DNA of 64,000 bases from Tubulanus polymorphus (lineage: Eukaryota; Nemertea; Palaeonemertea; Tubulaniformes; Tubulanidae). Location: assembly GCF_964204645.1 (NCBI RefSeq), contig NC_134034.1:7063414-7127413 (forward strand), in the 5' to 3' direction. The position numbers and the translations under genes were made by a program. The notes below the pieces were generated by a model. It was not told the DNA's origin. It saw only the letters and a program-made list of their open reading frames with translations, and searched no databases. Shown one piece after another: positions 41,227-50,848 of this stretch (position 1 is the stretch's first letter; each line of letters begins with the position of its first letter).

Positions 41227-44200
41227 TAACCATAAGGTAATGTTTTTATTCCATCATCCAAAATATATCTTTTATCGTCGAATGGATTTAAACTAGTTTT
41301 TTCAACTTCATTAATGTACATCTCGTGATCTTCTGATCTTAAACAATTCATTTTATGTTTCATTACAATTGAGTTATATAAACACTTTATATAATCTTGA
41401 AATTCTATATGTTTGTCAACCACATGCTTTATGATTCCTTTTAACTTTTAAGCTTCATGATCTTTTGTTCTATAACTATACATTTTACTTCTTATCCCAA
41501 CGAATTCAATCATTTCATCACCCCCTAATTCATCTTTAAACTTACCAGGAATCTTTTATTATCATTGCTAAATAGTCCATGATCTTTGGGATAATTGCTA
41601 GAATCAAAATGATGTTTTAATGTTTTTAAGTCTTTTGTTATGTCATTTGTCTTGATTTTTAGTATGTACGCATCAAAAATTTTTAAAACATTTAATTTAA
41701 CAATTATTTATTCAATTATTTAAAAAAATATCAAACTATTAGATGTTTAAATCATTCAGCTTAATTCAATACTTAGTTGACTACTGACTTTCAATGTAGA
41801 ATTGTTACTCTTTTCACAGTTTTTATGTTTAATTGTTTGATAATGCTTTGATTTATGTGATCTTAAATATTTACCTCCACAATTACAATACACTCTTTCA
41901 TTAGGATTGAATTGTCTAAATTCATTATCTAAATCACATTGAATACCAATATCCTTATAAGAATTATTATAATAATCTAATTCACATTGAATTCCAATAT
42001 TTGATTTATTTTCATAATGAATAATTTGTTTATCAAAATTAAAATATAATTGTCATTTTTCAATTCTTAAGTCGGTTAAACCAGAACTAGAGTAGCAATA
42101 ACAAGGATCAACATTAAAATGATTCAAATTAACTTCTCTAAATTTTTCCAATATATCAGCCAATATCATAACATCTGATTTCAAGTATAAATCTACTAAT
42201 TCACCATGATTTTCTATCTAAATGATTCCAAATATTTAATGTTCTATTAAAAACTTCATCTTTTACATACTCCTCTTTTAATTGATCATAAAATTGTTCT
42301 TTTAATAATTCTGTTACAATAAAATCATCATGTGTTTTATAAAATGAATAAGGAATTGCGCCTTTATATCTCAATAATTTAAAATCTTGTTCATTTGGAT
42401 AATAATGTCGAGTTATTATAAAATCATTATCAACTAAACTTTTTGCTTAATTATCTAATGAACTTGCTAGAAATCTATAAGAATCTAAAAATCTAATGCA
42501 ACTAAATTGAAATGAAATATAATTTTCAGATGTTTTAGCTAATAGTTTGAAATCATATTTTCTAAAATTTGTACCATTCATAGCATTATATTCTTCTATT
42601 TTTTCATTAGTTGCGCCCAATTTTCCTGATAATTTTTTATAAATAGATGGGTATCATACCCTGATAAATTATGAAATAATATTGGTACGAAATTAACTTT
42701 CTTAGCTTGTAAATTACAATCTTCATGAGCAGCTCCGCGGTATTTTGAATTTAAATGGTCATGATCTCTAACTCTTTTATCAAATGAATAAAAACGTTTT
42801 TCACAGTAACGATAATGAGTTGAATAATTGAAATCAATTTCACCTTCTTTTGTCATAACTATTCTTTTATTTTTGTTTGATAATTTTGCAAAATCACATT
42901 CTATTTCAATTATTTTGTTACAAAAAGCATTAACTACATCTTCACCTCTAAGAGAAATATATTGACTTTCATATAATTCAGGATAATTTGATTTTATGTA
43001 AATTCCATAAGCAGCAGCTCTTTGGTGAACTTTTTAAATTCTGTTTATAATCGGTGGATCTTTAATTATATCTTCATTTAATTCATTTCCTTTATCCATT
43101 GATTTTAAAAATTGCTTTTTGTTATATATTTCTTTTCTATCTTGATCAGTTAATTCTTTATTCAACGATTCAAAATCCCCATAAATTACAAATGGAACAA
43201 TATTTTTAAATTTATGATTAGTAATTTTCAACTTACAATCTTTTTTTTGGCATTATTAATTTACAAAAATCTTTATTATCACATAATTCTTTATGTTTTA
43301 TTAATGTATTCTCAGTCATAAATTTAGATAAACATTTTCTACATAGATAAATTCTATTATGATGATCACTTTCTGTTCTAAAGAATAAATCAATTTGTTT
43401 TAACCACATATAATGTTCATTTTCATCTTTTTTGTAATGTAACAAATCTATAGCATTTTCATCATCATAATATTCTTTTAAATATAAAGCTTCTAATGTA
43501 TAATCTCTAATATTTTCACCTTCTGTCTTTGGTAATTGCATTAATTCGAATACATTTGTTTTCAAATTATTAACTTTTTCTATCTTGGGTATCATTTTTA
43601 TAGTTACTGGATATTGATCAATTTTATATAATGTTTCATATTTCCGGTAATCTGTTATTCTAAAACTATGCGTAATATCTTCTGTTGGGTGTAAGCAACT
43701 AATAATTGACCATAGAAAACATTTATTATCTTCATTTATTACTGCTTTTGTTGTAAATGGTAATTTGATATAACTTGATGCTTTATTATCCTTTTCTGTT
43801 GTAAAGTTTGAATCATTTTTAAACATTGTTTTACTTTTTGATGTTTTATTCCTTTTTATTTTATAAACATTTAAATCTAAAAATATAATTTCATTCAATG
43901 TTAAACCAGAACCCTCAAAATATCTTTCTTCAATATGACGTTTAAATTCATTAAATATTTTTTCTAACTTCTCTTTTATTTGTGTTTTTGAAATTATTTC
44001 TTCAGAGAGTGTTTGAATATTATAATCCATTTTATCTTCTGACTTTAAAAAACTTACTTTCCCAGAGATACTAATTTTTGGATATTCAACATCTGTTATC
44101 AAATCTAGTATTTTTTTCTATTATTTCATTAAATTTACTATAATCTTCTATTGTTGCACCTTTAAAAAATCTAAATATTATAGCTGCATGACCAATGTCA

Positions 44201-44633
44201 CTATGTAATGTTTCTAAAATTTTAATTGTATCTTTTATTTCTAGTGAATCGATATAATTTCTAACATTTTCCATGTAAGTTTTATTTGGAATGGATTTAG
44301 TTTTTGAAGTTGATCATCGAAATAATCTATTCCTAAAACATTATTACTCAAATTTTGATGGTGTTTATGTGATTCGAGATGTCTTTTATAATTCCTTTTT
44401 ACTATAAATTCATTACAAACTTCACATTTTATTTCGTCTTTTTTCATATCATCTAATCGTTCTTTTCTTTCATTGGAATTTTCTGGAGTTTCAAAATCTA
44501 TTACATTTTTTATATGATTTGCGGTTTTTTCATGGTGTGTTTTATAAGATTTAACTATGTATTTTTTACAATATGGACAATAATATTGATTTTTAGCATA
44601 AATTTGTTCTGTATGTTGTTCACTATCTCCCAA
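41223..44633 (-). pseudogene. Protein-primed DNA polymerase B (E1), palm deleted
   Basis: The N-terminus has C2H2-like fingers (44,420-44,600). The region at 43,233-44,102 carries the Polinton block SSYIKLPF...NKCFLWSII. Exonuclease motifs follow: YGDFESLN at about 43,175 and FHNLSGYDTHLF at about 42,680, preceded by VRDHDHLNSKYRGAAHE. At about 42,060 homology stops just before motif A, and a zinc-finger piece of about 300 bp replaces the palm. The C-terminal thumb resumes at about 41,690 and runs to 41,223 (DDKRYILDDGIKTLPYGY). No motif A or C is present. The start codon is TTG where the other terminal repeat has ATG. The enzyme would replicate the linear element from a protein primer; this copy cannot. 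Confidence 0.88.
41740..42060 (-). other. Zinc-finger segment replacing polymerase palm
   Basis: Reads on the minus strand a duplicated short phrase (IGIQCELD then IGIQCDLD) followed by a C-x-C-G-G...H-x5-H pattern (about 41,830-41,890). It sits between the exonuclease part and the thumb of polymerase. No counterpart occurs at this place in the copy at 52,610. It is probably a fragment of another element gene joined by deletion or recombination. Confidence 0.55.
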
Positions 44634-44717
44634 TTATTAGGGAAAAAATTACTAGTGGTGATGAGAGGTGTCTCGTACTCTCGTACTCTGGCCTGAAAGC
44701 CTACTTTTACAATTACT
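44620..44717 (-). repeat. E1 right terminal inverted repeat
   Basis: Inverse of 29,663-29,760. It ends CAATTACT at 44,717. Its inner edge contains the start of the polymerase gene. Confidence 0.85.
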
Positions 44718-44779
44718 AACAAAATATATTTTTGATTTCATTCAACCATTTCTCACCGTTATAGCTTTTAATGTCATTT

Positions 44780-45829
44780 TCATGCTCCGGTTAAATGTCG
44801 TCGGAGTATGTCTCTTTTTAGCACACCTGCACCTACATTTTGCAGTAAATTATTCACACTTAAGCCATCGTCCTCGATGCCTATTCCCTCCAGTTCATCG
44901 TTTGAAATTGTACATATATTATGAAGAACGAAACAAGATATTATGATTTTAATGATTTTCTTCACTGATCTCGAATTCACAAAACGTAATCTAGGGAAAC
45001 GTCCCTTTAGCCTTCCAAAAGATCGCTCTACAAATGATCGGTCACTCGACTGAAGGTAATTGAATCTTTTATGTGACGGCGTCAGATTCCCGTCGTTTCT
45101 GTACGGTATCATTAACCATGATTTAAATGGATATCCACCGTCACCGATCAAATGCTGCATGTCTCCAAACAGTTGCGTTGCATTATCATAAATGTCACTA
45201 TTACGTAAAACACGGCTGTCGTTAACGCTTCCGGGCCAGCCAACATAAACATGTGTGTATCTCATGTCCTCGCGGCAAACTACTTGAACGTTCATTGAAT
45301 GAAACCCTTTACGATTCACAAAAACCTGCTTATCGGCTCTTGGAGGAGCTTGAATTTCGATATGAGTACCGTCAATAGCGCCGATAATTCCAGGGAAACA
45401 GTTTCGGTTCACGAAGTAATTACTGATTTCAATTTTTTCCTGGTAGTTCGGCCATTTTATAAAATGTCTGCGGAGATTGATAGCCAATGCATCGATAACG
45501 TTATCGACGCATTTTAGAACAGTGGACTCTGTCACGTCGAACCGATCGGATATCTGCTTTAACGAGTCTTGTGATCCGAGAAACCATAACGATATAAGAA
45601 GTTTATTTTGTGAAACTGGTTGCTTTCCACGCGGAATTACTGGCTCTTCCATTGTAGGGCATGTTGCAACGTGTCCATGTAATATATCAAAAGTGAATGG
45701 CGTCATACGAAAAAGTTTCCGAAAATCATCTATGAGGTAATAATCAACGACGTCCCGGACATAGTTGTTAATCTTGATTCTCTCCGACCTCAGTCTAGAA
45801 AAAAAAATCAAAATAAGGTAATAAAGCAA
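44780..45829 (-). CDS. PIF/Harbinger transposase (HARBI1-like)
   Basis: A 349-residue frame with a DDE nuclease core: D153 in AIDGTHIE, D204 in GWPGSVNDSR, D230 in LIGDGGYP and E268 in FVERSFGRLKGRF. The N-terminal helical region (about 75-125) is the usual DNA-binding-like part. The first ten residues come from a pyrimidine-rich tract ending in TAG at about 45,796, a likely splice acceptor, so a 5' exon is probably missing. The catalytic residues and frame are intact. No Myb-like partner gene or terminal repeats of its own are visible; it sits between two Polinton-like ends. Confidence 0.88.
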   Translation of the reverse strand: MLYYLILIFFSRLRSERIKINNYVRDVVDYYLIDDFRKLFRMTPFTFDILHGHVATCPTMEEPVIPRGKQPVSQNKLLISLWFLGSQDSLKQISDRFDVTESTVLKCVDNVIDALAINLRRHFIKWPNYQEKIEISNYFVNRNCFPGIIGAIDGTHIEIQAPPRADKQVFVNRKGFHSMNVQVVCREDMRYTHVYVGWPGSVNDSRVLRNSDIYDNATQLFGDMQHLIGDGGYPFKSWLMIPYRNDGNLTPSHKRFNYLQSSDRSFVERSFGRLKGRFPRLRFVNSRSVKKIIKIIISCFVLHNICTISNDELEGIGIEDDGLSVNNLLQNVGAGVLKRDILRRHLTGA

Positions 45830-45846
45830 GATAAAGCATTTACATC

Positions 45847-45996
45847 AGTAATAGGGAATATGGGGGTTCAGATCAAAGGTCGAGAGGTCGAGTTCATAAA
45901 AATGAAAAATAGATTCTCGCACACTCGAATCTATTTTTCATTTTTATGAATTCGCCCTCTCAACCTTTAATCTGAACCCCCATATTCCCTATTACT
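45847..45996. repeat. Snap-back terminal palindrome, E2 left end
   Basis: A 150-bp palindrome starting AGTAATAGGGAATATGGGGG and ending with its inverse CCCTATTACT. The apical loop is TCGCACACTC between GATTC and GAATC. Host or transposon DNA lies to the left and viral coding (polymerase) to the right, beginning with the shared flank TCTTAAAATA. It is the terminus of element E2. Confidence 0.85.
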
Positions 45997-46043
45997 CTTA
46001 AAATATTAATCTAATAACTTCTAAAATCAATTTTAATAAAGAA

Positions 46044-46819
46044 TTGGATATCAAAATGGAAGCAAATAAGTACTACTGTTCAACATGTAAAATTGATATA
46101 GATAAATCTCAAAAAGCAAGACATAATAAAACTAAAACACACTTAGAAAATAAATTAAAGTTAGAATATAAAGATGATATATTAGAAACTAAATTAGATC
46201 AATTAAAGAATGAAAAAGAAATATATAAATGTGATACATGTAATCAATCTTTCAGCGACAAAAGATATTATAAAGAACATTTAAAATCTAAAAGTAATAT
46301 TAGAAATATGAATAATGATATTTTAGGTGAAGATTATTTGATAATGATAATGATAAGAAACAGAAGACAATTAAAAGAATAAAAGATAAATTAAACAATA
46401 AAAGGCCATACATGGAAGATGTAAGCAATTATATTAATTCATTAGATAATAAAAAAGAAATAGAGATAACTGAAGCATTTAAAAGTGATATTGGTCTAGC
46501 AGCTATCGAGTTTAAATTTCACAAAGGTAAAACATTAGTAGAAAATAAAAAACATTTAGAAAATATGAAAAATATTATAAGAATAATTACTGATGTTGAA
46601 TACCCTAAAATTAGTATATCTTCTAAAGTTAAATTTATAAAATCTGAAGATAAACCAATATATAATATAAATTCTCATTCACAACATATTATATCTAAAC
46701 AACATATAGATGTAAAAAAGATGACTCGACTAAAATTAATAAATCTACCTAAGACTTTGAGTGAATTAGATATAAACAGAGATGATTTTATAATTATATT
46801 AGAAACAAAATTAGAATAA
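46044..46819 (+). pseudogene. Polymerase B N-terminal fragment (E2)
   Basis: ATG at 46,044 or 46,056. It has two C2H2-like fingers like the copy at 52,610, then a one-base loss near 46,335 shifts the frame. Homology continues in the second frame to about 46,720 (VEYPKISISSKVKF block) and then ends in unrelated residues, with a stop at 46,819. Without exonuclease and palm it cannot be a polymerase. Confidence 0.8.
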
Positions 46820-46835
46820 TTATTATAAAACTAAT

Positions 46836-46927
46836 TTATATAATTATATACTAGACGTACGAGTAAGAATCCAAGAATCCAAGAAATCTTACTTTCTTAC
46901 TCGTACGTCTAGTATATAGTTATATAT
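46836..46927. terminator. Hairpin between convergent genes, first
   Basis: TATATACTAGACGTACGAGT at 46,845 pairs with its inverse at 46,896-46,918. It lies between the polymerase fragment (plus) and the ATPase (minus). Possible bidirectional 3'-end structure; function inferred only from position. Confidence 0.5.
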
Positions 46928-47060
46928 AATAGTTTTCATAAAAATCAAAAACATGAAATTATTAATCTAAGTATAGAAATAGTTATAATATAATCTATTT
47001 TTATTATTATTAAGAGAAAACATATAATTTATTCATTTTTATATAATTCATTTAATAATT

Positions 47061-47159
47061 TATATATCTATATACTAGACGAACGTAAGAATCTAAGAAT
47101 CTCACTTTCTTGGTAAGAATCTTAGATTCTTACTCGAACGTCTAGTATATAGATATATA
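47061..47159. terminator. Hairpin between convergent genes, second
   Basis: TATATCTATATACTAGACGA pairs with its inverse ending at 47,159. It shares the ATACTAGACG stem word with the first hairpin 190 bp away. The same reading applies: a 3'-end or replication structure. Confidence 0.5.
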
Positions 47160-47216
47160 AATTAGTTTCTATAATATTCCAAATTATGAATAGTTATTTT
47201 ATAAATTTATATTCAT

Positions 47217-47816
47217 AGGGAAATTGTAGTCTCAGTAATAATTTTGAACCTTTATTATTCTTTAATTTATTCATATATTCATCATGTAATTCAGTAGGTA
47301 TAATTTGATTTTCTTCCAATGATTGTTGCATAGATTTTCTATCTTTGTTATAAAATAAAACTAGAAATCTTATATTCTCCCTAAAGTCTTTAACAATTGA
47401 ATTATCTTTTTGATTTAAAACCCAAGTTTTTATCCCAAAATGTCTACCAGAAAAAGCTAAATAGCATAACTCACTTTCTCTAACTTTTGAATCATGTAAA
47501 TTTGCGCAATCATCTATGATAAATAATGTATTTGATCCTTTATAAATATCAATTGCTATTCTTATACAATTATCTAAATTTTCTTTTACTGTTTTAGGAT
47601 CTAATATAATAAACTTTTTTATCTTAACTATAACTATATATATTATATGTTTTATTCATTTCATAAGAGGACAGAATAATATTATATTATCAAAATGATT
47701 CTTATAAATAGTTTCTAACAAATCTAATATGAAATGTGTTTTATCACAGTTTGTTACGCCAGTAACATATTATGCGGTTCAAATATAAATAAATCTTTAT
47801 TCATTTATTCTTTTAA
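47217..47816 (-). pseudogene. A32-like packaging ATPase (E2)
   Basis: The ATG at 47,814 begins like the E1 copy. A short frame change follows, then a damaged Walker A reading GVTNCDKT, with aspartate where the invariant glycine should be. Walker B (FIIDDCANL) is kept near 47,520. The C-terminal part to 47,217 is readable and supplies the end missing in E1. Several frame breaks. Confidence 0.78.
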
Positions 47817-48909
47817 TTTTACTAGATAAAATCCATTCATTAAATTTATCATCGTATCCTTTATATTTCACTAAAGAATACTTTTTTCCTTTATGAGTTT
47901 TTGTTTTCAATACTTTTTCTATTTTGTATTCTATTTCATCTGGATTTGGTACAAGTGATAATTCTTGTTCATAGAAATAACCTAATATTTCTTCATCTTT
48001 TAGATCTTCTAGTTTATAAACAAATGGTTTAGTTAATATTATCTTTTTTAATCTTGAATATTTCTTCAGTAGAATTAGGGGTATAACCTTTATAAAAGGT
48101 TTTTCTATATTTAGATATTCTAACGTGTTGTCCAATTTTGAATCTAGGTTCACCGAAATCATGTGTAACAAATGCACCATATGAATTATTCCAAACTTTT
48201 TCTGAATTATCTTCTTTTCTAGCTTGTATAGGTTTCATATTTATAGAACTATGTTTAGAATTATTATAACCTTTCACTAAATCATCTAACACATCGATAT
48301 ATTTATATGTTTCATTAGCAGTAAAATATTTCCACATTCTAGTTTTCGATGTTTTATTAAATCTTTCTATAATAGATGCTTTTTTATCTGAGTGTGTTGA
48401 AAAATAATCTACATCGTTATCAGACAATAGTTTTTTGAAATGTTTGTTATAGAATTCCTTACCTTCATCAAATTGTATCTTATCTGGAATAGCTTCTTTA
48501 AATATATTCTTAAAGGCATTTGTTACTTCTATTCCAGTTTTATTTTTGATTGGAATTGACCATGCGTATCTACTGAATATGTCTATAACATTCAGTATCC
48601 AGAAATATCCTTTGTTGTATTCTTCAAGTTCTTCATGTCAATTAAATCTGCTTGCCATTGTTGATCGATATATGAAACCATAACTTTTCTTGTTAAATAA
48701 GTTTTATCCATTTTCTTGTGGATTTGATATGTTGGTTGATTTTGTAACCATAATCTTAGTTCACTATATTTTATATCACCATGTGGGTGCCGTACGGCAC
48801 CATTTTCATTATCAGATTTAATTTTATTCTATAATTCTAAAACGTTAGAATATGATACTTCACTTTCTGGGTTATAATATAACTCTCTTAAATATTGTTC
48901 TTTTAACAT
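47797..48909 (-). pseudogene. Chromodomain integrase (E2, duplication copy 1)
   Basis: The ATG at 48,907-48,909 lies 7 bp after the stop of the upstream gene. An in-frame TAG at 48,829-48,831, the in-frame 27-bp insert at 48,775-48,801, core acidic motifs (DLIDMK near 48,640, FDEGKEF at about 48,470 and ASIIERFNK at about 48,370), and a C-terminal chromodomain (YKIEKVLKTKT...) follow. A one-base loss near 48,630 relative to copy 2 breaks the core. The DDE residues are present in the sequence though not in one frame. Confidence 0.85.
48775..48801 (-). repeat. 27-bp GC-rich palindromic insert, copy 3
   Basis: Encodes GAVRHPHGD in frame near the integrase N-terminus. The E1 integrase lacks it at the aligned place (it goes straight to the VKYKDI block). 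Flanks AAAAT and ATAAAA match those of copy 2. Confidence 0.88.
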
Positions 48910-48915
48910 CTTATT

Positions 48916-49578
48916 TTAATCCATTAATAATAATTTAGATTTAGTTTCAATGACTTTATGATTTGACTTATTTTCTGGTATGATAGGTTTATTTTGTTCT
49001 GATTCATTTTCTGTTTCGACGTTTGGTTGTAGTACAGCGTCATCTGTTTCGTTCTTACCTGATTTATATTCCATAGGCTTGATGTTCGAAAATGTTATGA
49101 CACCAGTAGAAATTAATGTCATAACCGATCCTAATTGAAATGAAGCATATCCAACCCATTTTTGTAATTCAGTCATAACTAAGTAGTCATTTTTCAAATC
49201 ACTATATAATTTATTTTCATCATTAATTGGTATTAACTGGTTACATAACTTAGAATAACATTTGACAATACCATCTGAAATAGAATCATTTATTCTAGCT
49301 AATCTAGCTTCTTCATAAATCTTAAAATATTTCATTACTTTATCTGGTTTCATAGAGTCTAGTTCTTGAAAAGTAATGATTCTATTTAAAAACTCCTTAG
49401 TTTTTCCACCGGCAATCAATAGTTCTAGATGATGCTTACAATATAAATAGTATTCATAATCTATATTACAATTAACTTGACCACAATTAGTTACAACTGT
49501 ATCTTTATTATCACTTATACCCAAATCATCTAATGTCTTTTCAATATCAATACTATTCTTATTAGATTTCTTTGACAT
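48916..49578 (-). CDS. Conserved unknown gene (copy 1)
   Basis: An intact 220-residue frame. The N-terminal 20 residues are lysine- and serine-rich. A conserved helical core contains YLYCKHHLELLIAGGK and the ITFQELDSMKPDKVMKYFKI block. A glycine- and serine-rich hydrophobic segment (FQLGSVMTLISTGVITF) precedes a charged, asparagine-rich tail. It is nearly identical to 59,693-60,355 and related to 30,430-31,001. It is next to integrase in both elements, in one transcription direction. Unknown function; retention as an open frame suggests recent selection or recent origin. Confidence 0.75.
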   Translation of the reverse strand: MSKKSNKNSIDIEKTLDDLGISDNKDTVVTNCGQVNCNIDYEYYLYCKHHLELLIAGGKTKEFLNRIITFQELDSMKPDKVMKYFKIYEEARLARINDSISDGIVKCYSKLCNQLIPINDENKLYSDLKNDYLVMTELQKWVGYASFQLGSVMTLISTGVITFSNIKPMEYKSGKNETDDAVLQPNVETENESEQNKPIIPENKSNHKVIETKSKLLLMD

Positions 49579-49884
49579 TTATATTAGAGAAAAAAAGCAA
49601 AAAAAATATTATAAGTATTCTTCAAATGATACTAGCTAGTTAAAGCTAAAGAATTCTAGTATTGACTACTGATACTAGCTATTTGAATTTAAAGACTTTT
49701 TTTATTTGAATCTATTCAAAATATAAAGTATTCTCTTTTTGAAAAGAAAATATTAAAAATATAATAGAATTCACTAGCTAGTTGGAGTTATTGTTTTTTT
49801 TATTATATTTTATTTAAATTCTATTTGATATCTCACTACTATTGTCTATCTTTTAGGAGCAGTAATTATAACTGTCCAGATAAG
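49579..49884. promoter_or_regulatory. AT-rich spacer with CTAGTT/CTAGCT repeats
   Basis: Contains GATACTAGCTAGTT, TCTAGTATTGACTACTGATACTAGCT and CACTAGCTAGTTGGAGTT words between 49,629 and 49,790. It lies between the HNH gene and the unknown gene, the same position relative to the unknown gene as the CTAGTTGA repeats in E1. Candidate promoter or replication region; inference. Confidence 0.45.
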
Positions 49885-50343
49885 TCATTTCGGATCCTTG
49901 ATATCAAATTCCTCAACGTATTGTTCATTATTTGGATCATTGTTCCATTGAACATTAAATTTCTTTGCCTTTGTTAACTGTTCTGAATATAACTGTAAAT
50001 CTAGTTTATTAGATTTAATTATGTTATCCTTCTTTTCTAAAGGTCTTAAATTTTTCCAATTCCAAATAAGTTTTTTATTGTATTCATCATTCATGTTAAA
50101 TTTAGATATTGGTAACACGTGATCAATATGGTAATAATCCCCATAATTATCTATATTCATTTTATCATCGAATTGAAATATAATCCATGATTTGAGAAAT
50201 TCATCTGAACAACCCAACAAATTAGATCTGAATGTTTCTGAATGTGTTTCTTTGTTGAATAATTGTGTTAATCTAGATCTTAAGCATTGTTTCAATCTAA
50301 AATTAAGATCTGTTTTATATCTTTCTCTCATATATTCTGTCAT
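49885..50343 (-). CDS. HNH homing-type endonuclease, N-terminally short
   Basis: A 152-residue frame from the ATG at 50,343. The HNH signature is YHIDHVLPISKF (about residues 76-87) with NLRPLEKKDNIIKSN (about 109-123). A fuller gene at 58,511 starts 75 codons earlier with a C-x2-C...C-x2-C zinc ribbon. Here the upstream part has been replaced by terminal sequence. HNH nucleases cut DNA and are frequent selfish genes in large DNA viruses; its place at the element end next to the palindrome is unusual. Confidence 0.85.
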   Translation of the reverse strand: MTEYMRERYKTDLNFRLKQCLRSRLTQLFNKETHSETFRSNLLGCSDEFLKSWIIFQFDDKMNIDNYGDYYHIDHVLPISKFNMNDEYNKKLIWNWKNLRPLEKKDNIIKSNKLDLQLYSEQLTKAKKFNVQWNNDPNNEQYVEEFDIKDPK

Positions 50344-50437
50344 ATAATATGAATATTGAAATAATGTTCTAAATATATACTTTTATATTGAATAATCTGT
50401 CAATTTAAATGTTATTCATGAATATGATTACTTTAAG

Positions 50438-50848
50438 AGTAATAGGGGTAATGGGCTTTCAGGTTAAAGGTTGAATGGTCGAGTTCATTAAAAACAAATA
50501 TTAAAAGTAATTGAAAACTATAATATATTTTCATAACCGTGTGTATTTCAGTGGAATAATAGAATAATTATTATTATTAAAATATATTTGATTATATGAA
50601 TTTGTGTATTGTAAATAAATCAATTGGTCGTGGAGCGGAGCGGTAGCGAAGTGGAGCGACCAATTGATTTAATACAATATGCTTTTTAAATTTTAAATTA
50701 TTGATATCTTAGAATAAATATTTAGTTATAATATAAAATACACACGGTTATGAAAATATATTATAGTTTTAAATTACTTTTAATGTTTTGTTTTTTAATG
50801 AGCTCGACCGTTCGATCTTTGGCTTGAAAGCCCATTACCCCTATTACT
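50438..50848. repeat. Large terminal palindrome, E2 right end
   Basis: 411 bp. AGTAATAGGGGTAATGGGCT at the left is mirrored by AGCCCATTACCCCTATTACT at the right. A second paired block is CATAACCGTGTGTATTT with AAATACACACGGTTATG-like sequence. The centre is TCAATTGGTCG and CGACCAATTGA enclosing a GC-rich loop with GGAGCGGAGCGG-type repeats. Viral sequence lies on the left and host on the right. Confidence 0.85.

Larger units (their letters stand above)
29663..44717. mobile_element. Polinton/Maverick-like (adintovirus-like) element E1, 15 kb
   Basis: Bounded by inverted repeats of about 95 bp: ACTAATTGTAAAAGTAGGCT at 29,663 and the inverse of AGTAATTGTAAAAGTAGGCT ending at 44,717. Gene content in AT-rich DNA: protein-primed type B polymerase, chromodomain integrase, A32-like ATPase, a double-jelly-roll capsid protein, a minor-capsid candidate and membrane proteins. 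Polintons carry these hallmark genes, measure 15-20 kb and start with AG. Outside the ends I do not find matching 6-bp direct repeats (GATGAT on the left, AACAAA on the right). I find no cysteine protease gene. Most frames are broken, so this is an old, inactive copy. Confidence 0.88.
45847..50848. mobile_element. Deletion derivative E2 of the Polinton-like family
   Basis: Five kilobases between two AGTAAT...ATTACT palindromic ends. Plus strand: a polymerase N-terminal fragment. Minus strand: ATPase, integrase, a conserved unknown gene and an HNH nuclease. Capsid genes and the rest of the polymerase are absent. Flanks differ (TACATC on the left, ACTGTC on the right), so the two ends may not come from a single insertion. 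Confidence 0.75.

Noticed and set aside
45847-50848. Clean single insertion of E2 with a 6-bp duplication
   Set aside because: Flanks are TACATC and ACTGTC, which do not match, so its two ends cannot be shown to be a pair.
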